Part shown: positions 16,612-24,598 of the stretch, one piece after another | How the letters are laid out: every line of letters starts with the position of its first letter | Numbering within the stretch: the stretch's first letter is position 1 | From: Candidatus Eremiobacterota bacterium | GTDB lineage: Bacteria; Vulcanimicrobiota; CADAWZ01; Ess09-12 | Assembly: GCA_031082125.1 (NCBI GenBank) | Contig: JAVHLM010000008.1 | Location: 62,001-126,000 of the forward strand | Direction of reading: 5' to 3' | DNA: 64,000 nucleotides | Made by a program: the position numbers and the translations under genes | Notes under the pieces: model-generated | Told to the model about the DNA's origin: nothing | Database searches by the model: none | The model's input: the letters and a program-made list of their open reading frames with translations, nothing else

Positions 16612-17846
16612 GAAAGACAAGAAATGCCCTTCCTCCCTTCGAGAGCCTCTGGCTCATGCCCGGAGAGCTTCCGCACCTGCTCTCCCATTACGGCATCGCC
16701 GGTCTGAAGCTTCCCGCAGGCCTGGAGGGAGCCTCCCGGAATGCGCCGGCAAGAACCCTCCTTGAAATCATTGGCACAAGCACCGGAAGCGAGGCCGACG
16801 CCCTTCTCAGGGAGCACCTTGAAGCATTGGCCTCGCCGGGAGCCTCCTTCGGTATATGGCGGAGCTTCCACAGGAGAGAGCCTGCCCTTTTCCGGGTTTA
16901 CTCCCACAGGGAAAAACCCTCGGTGCTCACCATGGCCTCCCTGGAAGGTGACGGCTCCCTTACGGTCTCCTATCCATTCACCGCCGATTCCCTCCTGGAT
17001 TGGCTCATGGCGCCGGTCTCAGCCATCGAAAGACCTCCCCTCACTCGGGGGAGCTTTCCCGGCCTCCCCTCACCTGCCCTCAAGGTCCTTTTTGCCATTG
17101 CCGATATATTCCGTAACAGATATCCATTGCCTGAACCTGCCTGGGAGCCCCGCGAGGTATTTTCCTTCACCGGTGAGGAAGTCGCCGGCGAGGCAGCCGA
17201 CGCCCTTGAGGGAAGAAACAGCCACTCGCTGATAGCGGGGCTTACGGCACTGAAGGCACTCCCTGCTGAGCCCTTACCTACCGAAGCCGTGGAAGGGTAC
17301 CTTCTTGCCTTCATGGGTGAAGGGCTTCTTGCCCTGGAAACGAGCGCGGAAACTGAGCGCTATATTGCCAGATCCCCCTTCCTCTGGGCGATACGCTGCC
17401 TGGCATGGTGGGACGTGGCCTTCAGGGCAGGGCCCCTTGAAGAGACCGGCCCCGGAGGAGAGGAAAGCCTTACGGTGTTTATGGCCACTGGCCTCTGGAC
17501 CCTCAGCAGCAGAAAAAGCGGAAATGCCTCTTACTCCACTCTCGGGGTCCATGGGAGCGGGGAAGCCAGGGAAATGCTCTCCCTTGTAATGGCGGGGCTC
17601 GCAGCCCCTTCCTCGGGGATTCCGGGGGCCCCGGCAATTGCTCCCTGCAGTCCGCCCGCTGTACATGGTGAGCGCTTCTGCCGCCAGTGCGGGGGTAGCC
17701 TTACTCAGGGCGCTTTATTCTGCAGGCACTGCGGCAAGCCCATCGCGCCTGAAGGGGCAGAAAGAGCTTACTGCATTGCCTGCGGAGCCCTCCTCACCGC
17801 TCAGGCCCGGTTCTGCAAAAAATGCGGAAGCCCGGTATCATCCTGA
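16608..17846 (+). CDS. Hypothetical protein with C-terminal zinc ribbons, coupled to the 1343-aa protein
   Basis: 412 residues. The GTG start at 16608 lies inside the last codons of the preceding gene (GTGA overlap), a sign of translational coupling. The N-terminal ~370 residues are mixed alpha/beta with no known motif. The C-terminus carries three CxxC pairs: CRQCGGSL, CRHCGKPI, CIACGALL and CKKCGSPV, that is two double zinc ribbons typical of scaffold or nucleic-acid-binding proteins. With its coupled neighbour it may act as a dedicated chaperone or immunity-type partner; this is inference from position only. No signal peptide. Confidence 0.6.
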   Translation: MRKTRNALPPFESLWLMPGELPHLLSHYGIAGLKLPAGLEGASRNAPARTLLEIIGTSTGSEADALLREHLEALASPGASFGIWRSFHRREPALFRVYSHREKPSVLTMASLEGDGSLTVSYPFTADSLLDWLMAPVSAIERPPLTRGSFPGLPSPALKVLFAIADIFRNRYPLPEPAWEPREVFSFTGEEVAGEAADALEGRNSHSLIAGLTALKALPAEPLPTEAVEGYLLAFMGEGLLALETSAETERYIARSPFLWAIRCLAWWDVAFRAGPLEETGPGGEESLTVFMATGLWTLSSRKSGNASYSTLGVHGSGEAREMLSLVMAGLAAPSSGIPGAPAIAPCSPPAVHGERFCRQCGGSLTQGALFCRHCGKPIAPEGAERAYCIACGALLTAQARFCKKCGSPVSS

Positions 17847-17955
17847 CAGGCACCTCGCCCCGGGGAGGAAAAGGCAAGGTCCTGCCAGAACTTTAAGTGA
17901 AAGGTGGGCCCCGGGACTGGCGACACCGCAAGTCACCACACAGAGGAGAAATGCC

Positions 17956-18816
17956 ATGTCAGAGACTATGCCTTCTGTCCTTCTTATCACCCATGACTCC
18001 GAGACGGTGGAGTCGATAACCGATATGCTCATGGAGGTGATGAAGGTCACCTCCATGGGACTGTTTGACGATGCCCTCCAGCACCTCAGGAGCGAGCCAT
18101 GTGATGTCATAATAATGGACTTCCTCCTTCCTGGCATATCAGGGGTGCCGGCCCTGGAAAAGCTGAGGGAAGCCTGCCCCCGGCATCCGGTGGTGATCCT
18201 CATGGAGAGCGACCAGAATGAGACAGCCCTCGCAGCTCTCAAGGCAGGTGCCCGGGACTTCTGCATCAAGAAAAACCTCACAGGCGTCCTCTTAAGGCAT
18301 GTGATAAAGCGCGTCACCCTCCTGCAGAGCCTCAGCAGGGAGCATGAAGAGACCATAGAAAAAGAAGCCCGGGAGCATGAGCTCCAGGGGCTTGAGCGCC
18401 TTTCCTCGCTGCACCACAGATGCATCGCCTCCAGGGTCTTGGGGATTGCCGATCTCTCCGAGGCCCTCCCGGGGCCCTTCGAAGAGCTGGTGAACGAATA
18501 CGAGGCCTCGGTGCGGCTTGCCATGGACGAGCGCTTCTACAGGCTCGATCACAACGTTGCCTCCAAGCTCAGGGAGCTCGGTGACTGCCTGGGGATGTAC
18601 AGAGCGGGCCCCCGGGACGTCATGGACATCCACATCCATGCGATGAGTAAAATCATCAGGGAGTCAACGACGCAGCAGAAATTCCAGACCTGCATTGACG
18701 AGGGGAGAGTGGCCCTGGCGAGGCTCATGGGGTACCTCACGCTCTTCTACAGGAACATGTCCCTTTACCTGAACCCTCCCTCGCCCTGTGGCCGCGGAAA
18801 AACCGATGGACGGTGA
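17956..18816 (+). CDS. Response regulator receiver protein with helical output region
   Basis: 286 residues. Residues 1-~125 form a CheY-like receiver: VLLITHDSETVE with the acidic pocket, phospho-acceptor Asp55 in VIIMDFLLPGISG, Ser of VILMESDQNE and Lys of DFCIKKNLTG. The remainder is helical, with a coiled coil (~128-160, Glu and Arg-rich) and no DNA-binding domain, so output is likely by protein contact. No sensor kinase lies beside it. The start is the ATG at 17956 behind AGAGGAGAAATGCC; a reading frame reaching back to 17638 overlaps the zinc-ribbon gene out of frame and is not used. Followed by the transaldolase-like gene after 7 nt. Confidence 0.8.
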   Translation: MSETMPSVLLITHDSETVESITDMLMEVMKVTSMGLFDDALQHLRSEPCDVIIMDFLLPGISGVPALEKLREACPRHPVVILMESDQNETALAALKAGARDFCIKKNLTGVLLRHVIKRVTLLQSLSREHEETIEKEAREHELQGLERLSSLHHRCIASRVLGIADLSEALPGPFEELVNEYEASVRLAMDERFYRLDHNVASKLRELGDCLGMYRAGPRDVMDIHIHAMSKIIRESTTQQKFQTCIDEGRVALARLMGYLTLFYRNMSLYLNPPSPCGRGKTDGR

Positions 18817-18823
18817 AGAGGCC

Positions 18824-19483
18824 ATGATGCTCTGCATAGACTCAGCCGACTTCGAGGAGCTGCGCACCTCTGCGGCAATGCCCTTCATTGCCGGAGCCAC
18901 TACCAACCCCGCCCTCATCGGGAAAGCCCTGGGGAAGGAAAAGGTCACTATTGAGGAGCTCCTGGCCTTTCTTGAAAAGGTCCGCTCCCTCGTGAATGGC
19001 CATCTTTTTGTGCAGACCCTGGCAGACGATGCAGCAGGAATCATAAAGGAAGCGCGGCATATCCATGAGGCACTGAAAGCCCGTTGCATCATCAAGATCC
19101 CTGCGACAGAAGAAGGGCTGAGGGCCCTCGGCATGCTTGAAACTGATGGCATCGCCACGGCGGCGACTGCCGTCCATACAAGCACGCAGGCATACCTTGC
19201 CCTCCTGGGAGGCACCCGGTATGTAATCCCTTATTATTCCAGGATGGAGACCCAGGGGCACCAGGGGCTCGAGAGAATAGGGGACCTTCTGTCACTCACG
19301 GCGGGCACCAGGGGAGAGCTCCTTGTAGCCTCGGTGAAAAATGCCGCCGATGTTCACCACCTGCTCATGGCAGGCGTGCGGTGCCTCACCCTCCCTCTCG
19401 CGGTGATAAGGGAGATGTGCCAGTCACCTTTTACGGAAAAAGCGGTAAGGGATTTCAGCGCGAAGCTCTCATTGATCACCTAG
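18824..19483 (+). CDS. Transaldolase / fructose-6-phosphate aldolase-like enzyme
   Basis: 219 residues, the usual size for the short TalC/FSA family of class I aldolases. Diagnostic parts: MLCIDSADFEEL at the start, GATTNPALI, the Schiff-base lysine in IIKIPATEEGL and TAVHTSTQAYLAL, ending with AGVRCLTLPLAVI. It should interconvert phosphorylated sugars (pentose-phosphate pathway) or cleave fructose 6-phosphate; the two activities cannot be separated here. I chose the ATG at 18824 (GGTGAAGAG upstream) over a longer GTG reading that lies inside the preceding gene. It may be co-transcribed with the response regulator; the next gene converges with an 11-nt gap. Confidence 0.75.
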   Translation: MMLCIDSADFEELRTSAAMPFIAGATTNPALIGKALGKEKVTIEELLAFLEKVRSLVNGHLFVQTLADDAAGIIKEARHIHEALKARCIIKIPATEEGLRALGMLETDGIATAATAVHTSTQAYLALLGGTRYVIPYYSRMETQGHQGLERIGDLLSLTAGTRGELLVASVKNAADVHHLLMAGVRCLTLPLAVIREMCQSPFTEKAVRDFSAKLSLIT

Positions 19484-19494
19484 GGAGCAGGGTA

Positions 19495-20739
19495 TCAGAG
19501 CCTGCTGTTGACGAGGTTTATCTCCTTCACAATCTCCCTGTGGAGAATGCCCTTGAGGGCCGGCGGCAGGAACATGGCATCGATGGCGTAGACAATCATA
19601 TTTTCCACATCGCGGAGAGAGCACCCCATATCCTTTATGGCTTTCAGGTACTCCTTGTTCAGATCGGTGTCGCACACGGCGGGATCGTCGGTATTGATGG
19701 TGGCCTTGCCGCCCATGTCATAGAACTTCTTGAGGGGATGGCCGGCAAGGGAGGAGACTGCGCCGGTCTGCACGTTGCTCGTGGGGCACATCTCAAGGGG
19801 AATCCCCTTTTCCACGATCTCCCGCGTGAGCTCCGGGTCTTCAAAAACCCTCACGCCATGGCCGATGCGCTCAGCCTGGCACTCGTGGAGCGCCACCCTG
19901 ACGCTCTCGGCACCCCGGGCCTCTCCGGCATGGAGGGTGCGGTGGATGCCTTCCTGTGCCGATTCGGCAAAGACAGGGGCATAGGGATCGGCGGGAAACT
20001 TGGATTCATCACAGGCCAGGTCGAGGCTGGTGAACTTCCCGAAGCCTGACGGAGCGGAGAGGCCGCCCGAGGACTCCTTCTCCCACTGAAGGGCGCCCTT
20101 CTTTACATACTCTTCGGTAAGATCCTCCATCATTTTCGCGTTGATGACGCCGCCATGGCGCGGGATTACAGAGGTGAGGCTCACCACTATTCCTGTTTCC
20201 TTCTCACCTTCACGCACCCCTTCAATGACGGCATCCATGACCTCCCGCAGATCAAGGCCTGCCGGGGCCGCCATGATCTCGGGCGAGAAGCGGAGCTCCA
20301 TGGCCTTGATGTTCTCCTCCTTCGCATCAAGCACGCACTGCCTGCTTATATCCTTTACCGCCTCGGGCGTCACAAAGAGCTGGCTTATGATGTCAAATTT
20401 CTTAAGAAAGTCAGTGAGGGTCTTGTCCTTGTCGGTGACGCAGACATAGGGCTTGAGGGTCTCCGCCGTGTGGGCAGGGAGGGGAATCCCGTATTTCCCG
20501 GCCACCCTGAGGATGGTCTGGGGCCTTATGGCGCCGTCGAGATGGCGGTGTATATCCACCTTGGGAAGCCGTGCTATGGCCTTTTCGAGAAGAGCTTCAT
20601 CGGCCTCGACCCGGGCGCACCTTTCACCTGAAAGCTCAATTCTGTCAGATTCCCGGCAGGGATCCTCATGATGCGCCTTGCCCTGTGAAGAGGCGACGGG
20701 ATGATAGCCCTGGCCGCCTGCGGTGCCAATTCTGTCCAT
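19495..20739 (-). CDS. Adenosine deaminase family protein
   Basis: 414 residues. It hydrolyses adenosine (or a related aminopurine) to inosine in purine salvage. Metal and catalytic motifs are all present: KVDIHRHLDGAI (HxH), HAGEARGAESV (His and Glu), AERIGHGVRV and TINTDDPAVC (Asp pair). About 55 extra N-terminal residues before VDIHRHL lack any recognisable domain. The start is supported by AGGAGG six nt upstream of the ATG and by a promoter just beyond. It is convergent with the transaldolase-like gene. Substrate could also be adenine or a modified nucleoside. Confidence 0.85.
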   Translation of the reverse strand: MDRIGTAGGQGYHPVASSQGKAHHEDPCRESDRIELSGERCARVEADEALLEKAIARLPKVDIHRHLDGAIRPQTILRVAGKYGIPLPAHTAETLKPYVCVTDKDKTLTDFLKKFDIISQLFVTPEAVKDISRQCVLDAKEENIKAMELRFSPEIMAAPAGLDLREVMDAVIEGVREGEKETGIVVSLTSVIPRHGGVINAKMMEDLTEEYVKKGALQWEKESSGGLSAPSGFGKFTSLDLACDESKFPADPYAPVFAESAQEGIHRTLHAGEARGAESVRVALHECQAERIGHGVRVFEDPELTREIVEKGIPLEMCPTSNVQTGAVSSLAGHPLKKFYDMGGKATINTDDPAVCDTDLNKEYLKAIKDMGCSLRDVENMIVYAIDAMFLPPALKGILHREIVKEINLVNSRL

Positions 20740-20772
20740 AAAGAAACCTCCTGCCGCTTTCTGCCATTTTCA

Positions 20773-20802
20773 ACTATACCATGAAGCAGGGGCACCCCTC
20801 AA
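20773..20802 (-). promoter_or_regulatory. Promoter of the adenosine deaminase gene
   Basis: Minus strand: TTGAGG (20802-20797), 18-nt spacer, TATAGT (20778-20773) preceded by TGG. Predicted start is about 27 nt upstream of the ATG, leaving room for the AGGAGG ribosome site. Confidence 0.55.
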
Positions 20803-20933
20803 GGGGGCAAAAGTAAAAGAAATGTAAATTTCCCGTCAAGGAGCCTCATGATGCAGGGCGGCAGAAAAGTGCCACCCGCCGGCGGGAAGGAACCGGCACG
20901 GGTAAGGGTGAAATACTGTGAGGGAGGTGGGAT

Positions 20934-21734
20934 ATGGAACCAAAAGAACCTATGCAGGATCAACCCGGGGGCAGTGAAAGCCCCGGTGATTCGCCGGTGG
21001 CCCCGGCAGCACCTGAAACCCCGGCAGCGAAAGAAGTCCCGGCAGCACCAAAGGCCACGGCGGACCCATCGGCCGCCATCAAAGATCACAGGGCTATTGA
21101 TGCCTATGAAGCTCTCGCCAGGAAGAGAAAGAAAAAAAGCCTCATGCTCGCCATTGCGGGCTTCGCCATCGTCGTCATCGGCACAGTGATCCTTTTCACG
21201 CTCAGCCAGAGCCTCCAGGACAGGCTCATGTACCACTACGATTTCGATAAATCGGTCTCGGGGTGGGTGCCCATGGGGTCTCCCCTCGGCACCGTCACCC
21301 GCGTGCCGGGTCCCCCGAGGGATGGAAAGGCTTCAGGGTGCCTCTGCTATGCCTACCGCGCCACGCCGGGGGGCTTCACCGGTATCGTGAGATTTGTTCC
21401 CACCCTGAAATATCTGTCAAAGATTGAATTCTGGTGCTACTCGGAACACGAGGCGGAGCTTACCGTGGGCCTCGAGGAGGATGACGGCTCATCGTATCTC
21501 TACGTCTTCAGCTTGAAGCCCGGCGAATGGAAGCAGATATCCGCCCTGCCCGAATCCTTCGTGCTGAACCGCTCCTCAAAGGATGAAAACGGGATGCTCG
21601 ATATCGATCAGCTCTCTCCCAAGGTCCTTTTCGCCGACGTGAGCGGCCTCAAGGGTATGCAGTTCGAGAGCCGCTTTTACCTTGATGACCTGGTGATTAC
21701 CCGCAGGAAGGACAATGCCCCGCGGAGCCTGTGA
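20934..21734 (+). CDS. Membrane-anchored protein with carbohydrate-binding-like beta-sandwich
   Basis: 266 residues. A Pro and Ala-rich cytoplasmic N-terminus (1-~60) precedes one transmembrane helix (LMLAIAGFAIVVIGTVILFT, ~70-90). The extracytoplasmic part has a jelly-roll pattern: YDFDKSVSGWVPMGSPLGTV, LSKIEFWCYSE, LKPGEWKQISAL and FYLDDLVITRRK. The F-D-x-x-x-x-x-G-W and [FL]-x-L-D-D-[LI] signatures are common in CBM or galactose-binding-like sandwiches. Function is unknown; carbohydrate or peptidoglycan contact is a guess. The ATG has AGGGAGGTGGGAT upstream. Its 3' end overlaps the radical SAM gene on the opposite strand by 38 nt. Confidence 0.6.
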   Translation: MEPKEPMQDQPGGSESPGDSPVAPAAPETPAAKEVPAAPKATADPSAAIKDHRAIDAYEALARKRKKKSLMLAIAGFAIVVIGTVILFTLSQSLQDRLMYHYDFDKSVSGWVPMGSPLGTVTRVPGPPRDGKASGCLCYAYRATPGGFTGIVRFVPTLKYLSKIEFWCYSEHEAELTVGLEEDDGSSYLYVFSLKPGEWKQISALPESFVLNRSSKDENGMLDIDQLSPKVLFADVSGLKGMQFESRFYLDDLVITRRKDNAPRSL

Positions 21735-23292
21735 GCGACGCCTTTCTTACCGGAAGATGCACACCTTGTGCTTCCCGGCGCGGAAAAAGCTGCGCGGCAA
21801 GATCGTCCATCATCCATGCGATCAAGGTTTTGCAGTGGCTGCAGAAAGCCTCGTCAAGAGCATAGATGTCGCCATGCTTGACGGCCGCCTCGTCGGCACA
21901 GCCGCCGCCGCATATGCCGAGCCCCACGCAGTCCCGGCACTGCTCCATCAAAAGCGGCGTCCTTCTTGCCCAGCATCCTGTAAGCTCGCCATGGAGAATG
22001 CGGCTGCCGATGTCTTTCTCGCTCACGTGGCCCCAGAGAAAGCGGTGATCATCGGCAGCTATCTGGCAGGGGCCGAGGAAGCCGTCGGCGCAGAGGGCAA
22101 TCTGGCCTCCGTAACCGCCGCAGTCGTGGACCCAGGGCTCCTCGTTGACAAAGGACTTCACTTTGCGCATGATACGGTCTTCATAGATGCCGAAGCGCCT
22201 TAAAACCTTGAAGGCCCTGATTATCTCCTCTGTCACCTCCGAAGCCGGCACTTCCAGGTCATTGCCGGGAGGAAGGCCCTTGAGAATGTTGAAGCCCAGG
22301 CCCCGGCACTCAAGGCGTGTGGCGAAATACTCGGCTATCTCCTCGGCGTCCCTGTAGTTATGGGGCCCAAGGGTGCATGAGATGCCGCAGCGGCCAAGGT
22401 GCTTCACGATGAGCCTGTACCCCCTCACTGCGTCCTCCCACGATCCTCTCCCGTCGCGGTAAACTCTCATGGCATCGTGATGGCGCGCCATGCCGTCAAG
22501 GGAGACCGAGACGTTTACGGAAAAGCGCTTCAGCTCCCTGGCCAGGTCCTCATCAATAAGGGTGCCGTTGCTCACTATCGAGACCTCGACAGGCCGGTCC
22601 TGAAAGGCTCCCTGGCGCTCCCTCTCTCTTATGTAGGCAAGTGAAGCCAGAAAAGTCTCCCTGTTGAGAAAGGGCTCGCCGCCGTAGTATATGACTTTCG
22701 GCTCCAGAACGCCTGCAGGGAGAAGGCCGGCAAAGAGGTCAATCCCGGCACGGGCAGTGGCAGGATCCATGAAGCTGAACGGGAATGAGGTGGGCTTCCT
22801 CTGCTTGCTCTCCACCGAGCAGTAACGGCACCTCAGGTTGCAGTCGTTGGTGGAGAGAAGATACATGAGGCTTATGGCGGGTGAGAGAAAGCGGGGATTG
22901 TGCCTCCAGGCGGCAAGGAGATCACTCTCCCTCCCCCCGGCAGGCACAAGGAAGCCATTCTCGATAAGAAGACCCGCCGTCCCGAAGGGATCGGAGCTTT
23001 CGGCGCTCCTGAGCAGGGTGAGGTATTCTCCCAGCATCCGGGGCCGATGAGGAGGGGAAAGACAGGCCGCAAGCTGCCTGTCGCCATAGAGCTTCCTGAG
23101 GGTAAGGGAGTGATAGAGTGCATGATAGCCTTTGCCCTTGAAAAGAAAGGCAAAGGGAGAGGGCTCTAAAAGAGCCTCTTCCAGAACGGCGCCCCTGAGG
23201 CTCTCCTCTCCGTAAGCCCAGGGCGCCCGCCCCAGCAGATCGCGGCACTCCTGATATCCGGCAAGGGTGAATTCAGCGCTGTCAAAGGCCAT
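21697..23292 (-). CDS. Radical SAM/SPASM peptide-maturase-like enzyme
   Basis: 531 residues. The radical SAM cluster motif NDCNLRCRYC (Cys151, 155, 158) is followed by the YYGGEPFLN SAM-binding strand and a C-terminal SPASM/twitch region rich in cysteines (HDCGGYGGQIALCADG, CRDCVGLGICGGGC and CSHC). N-terminal residues ~1-140 resemble the wHTH/PqqD-like recognition part found in RiPP and quinohemoprotein maturases. It probably modifies a peptide or protein side chain using 5'-deoxyadenosyl radical chemistry and auxiliary Fe-S clusters. I place the start at ATG 23292, 8 nt after GGGGAGG; a longer frame to 23400 overlaps the upstream gene more deeply. The genes overlap by 11 nt. No precursor peptide was recognised. 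Confidence 0.8.
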   Translation of the reverse strand: MAFDSAEFTLAGYQECRDLLGRAPWAYGEESLRGAVLEEALLEPSPFAFLFKGKGYHALYHSLTLRKLYGDRQLAACLSPPHRPRMLGEYLTLLRSAESSDPFGTAGLLIENGFLVPAGGRESDLLAAWRHNPRFLSPAISLMYLLSTNDCNLRCRYCSVESKQRKPTSFPFSFMDPATARAGIDLFAGLLPAGVLEPKVIYYGGEPFLNRETFLASLAYIRERERQGAFQDRPVEVSIVSNGTLIDEDLARELKRFSVNVSVSLDGMARHHDAMRVYRDGRGSWEDAVRGYRLIVKHLGRCGISCTLGPHNYRDAEEIAEYFATRLECRGLGFNILKGLPPGNDLEVPASEVTEEIIRAFKVLRRFGIYEDRIMRKVKSFVNEEPWVHDCGGYGGQIALCADGFLGPCQIAADDHRFLWGHVSEKDIGSRILHGELTGCWARRTPLLMEQCRDCVGLGICGGGCADEAAVKHGDIYALDEAFCSHCKTLIAWMMDDLAAQLFPRREAQGVHLPVRKASLTGSAGHCPSCG

Positions 23293-24592
23293 CGGCATTT
23301 CCTCCCCTGGAATCCCCCGCCAGGATTCTTTCCATGACGGCCTCGACGAGGCCTTCCAGGAAATCGCACTGGAAAGTGCCCTTCCCCGGGGCCTTTTCAC
23401 CGGGACCGGCGAGGCAGAGGCCGCCGCATATCCCCAGGGCGGGGCAGCGCCGGCACTCGCTGTGTTCGAGAGGAAGGGGAGGCAGGAAAGGAGGATCGCT
23501 CATGAAGGGGCACCTCGAGACCTCCCCGCCGGGGGCGAAAGAGAGCTGCCCCCCGTAAAGAGCGCAGGAGGCGGCGATGGGGAGACCCGCAACAAGGGCA
23601 TGGAGCCTCCTGCCAAGGCTGATTTCACGGATCCCCCTCTCCCTGAGCCACTCAAAGCACTGAAGATAAAGGGAGGCCAGGGCCCTTCCTCTTCCGGGGC
23701 TCCCCTTCATTCTCACGCGCACTGCCTCTCCGCCCTGCCGGGCCCACTCAGCAATAAAGCCCCGGAAAGGAGAGATGCCTTTCTCGTCAATCGTTATAAC
23801 GGGAATAACGGTAATGCTGCATTTCCTGAGGCCCATGAAGTTCTGCTGCCTCAGCGCCGGCCCCGGCATCTCAACAAAGACATCTGCCTCATGGAAGCCG
23901 TAAAGAGGCATCACGGGAAGCGAAGAGGCGAGCGAAGCCTCTGAAAGAAGGGCGATAAGCCTTAATCCCTTCTCCCTGAAAGCGGCGAGACAGGCCCGGT
24001 CCCTGGTGCCGGGCACAGGGAGCGGGCCTTGGGCGGACGATATGATGAGGGCCTGCAGTGAATCGATCTTCACTGCGGCCTCAAGAGTCTCTGTAAAAAG
24101 TGAGGCGCTCACAGGGGCAGTTCCGCGGCCAGGGGAGATGCCGCAGAGGTCACAGCAGCAGAGTGGGCCGCCGGCATCGATATAAAGGGCCTGGAGGGCC
24201 CGGGGGCTTGGAGGCTCCCCTGGAGGCCTTCCCCCGCCGGGGGATCCATCTTCCTTGATAACAAGAAAGGAGGCACCTGCAAGGATCTCTATAAGCTCCT
24301 GGGGATCACCGAAAGGCGCCAGGGCTGTTGAGAGGCCAAGGAAATCGTGAGCCTCCGTGGAAAGGCTCCCGAAAAAGGCTTCCAGCCCCTCTTTCCCCCT
24401 GATCTTCACAAGGGTGCGGCCGTTGAGGAGAAGGGCCTCCCTGCCCCGCCGGTAACAATGCACCCAGGGAGCCATAGTCACCTTCGCCCCGCCGGTGAAA
24501 AAGGGCTTCCATAGCGAAAAAAGGGCGTCATTTCTCCTGGAAATGCTGCCAAGGATTCTCCCGCGAAGGTCCTTTGAGGGCGCTCGTACCAT
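23282..24592 (-). CDS. Degenerate radical-SAM/SPASM homologue, partner of the adjacent maturase
   Basis: 436 residues. The fold pattern follows the neighbouring maturase: an N-terminal recognition-like part (~40-110), a TIM-barrel-like middle and a SPASM-type tail (CALYGGQLSFAPGGEVSRCPF, CRRCPALGICGGLC). The place of the SAM cluster motif holds GGPLCCCDLCGI, which does not fit CxxxCxxC with the normal spacing, so it may not bind the catalytic cluster. Paired active and inactive radical SAM proteins would suit a heteromeric maturase. The annotated start lies 6 nt after the SecA stop; an internal ATG (codon 40, behind AAGGTGACT) is also possible. Confidence 0.6.
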   Translation of the reverse strand: MVRAPSKDLRGRILGSISRRNDALFSLWKPFFTGGAKVTMAPWVHCYRRGREALLLNGRTLVKIRGKEGLEAFFGSLSTEAHDFLGLSTALAPFGDPQELIEILAGASFLVIKEDGSPGGGRPPGEPPSPRALQALYIDAGGPLCCCDLCGISPGRGTAPVSASLFTETLEAAVKIDSLQALIISSAQGPLPVPGTRDRACLAAFREKGLRLIALLSEASLASSLPVMPLYGFHEADVFVEMPGPALRQQNFMGLRKCSITVIPVITIDEKGISPFRGFIAEWARQGGEAVRVRMKGSPGRGRALASLYLQCFEWLRERGIREISLGRRLHALVAGLPIAASCALYGGQLSFAPGGEVSRCPFMSDPPFLPPLPLEHSECRRCPALGICGGLCLAGPGEKAPGKGTFQCDFLEGLVEAVMERILAGDSRGGNADGL

Positions 24593-24598
24593 GGGGGG

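Noticed and set aside
17638-17955. Longer N-terminus for the response regulator gene
   Set aside because: It overlaps the coding zinc-ribbon C-terminus in another frame; the ATG at 17956 has a good ribosome site and starts the receiver domain.
20740-24598. RiPP precursor peptide near the radical SAM pair
   Set aside because: No short Cys, Ser or Gly-rich peptide with a leader and ribosome site was found in the gaps; the neighbouring 266-residue protein is a membrane protein.
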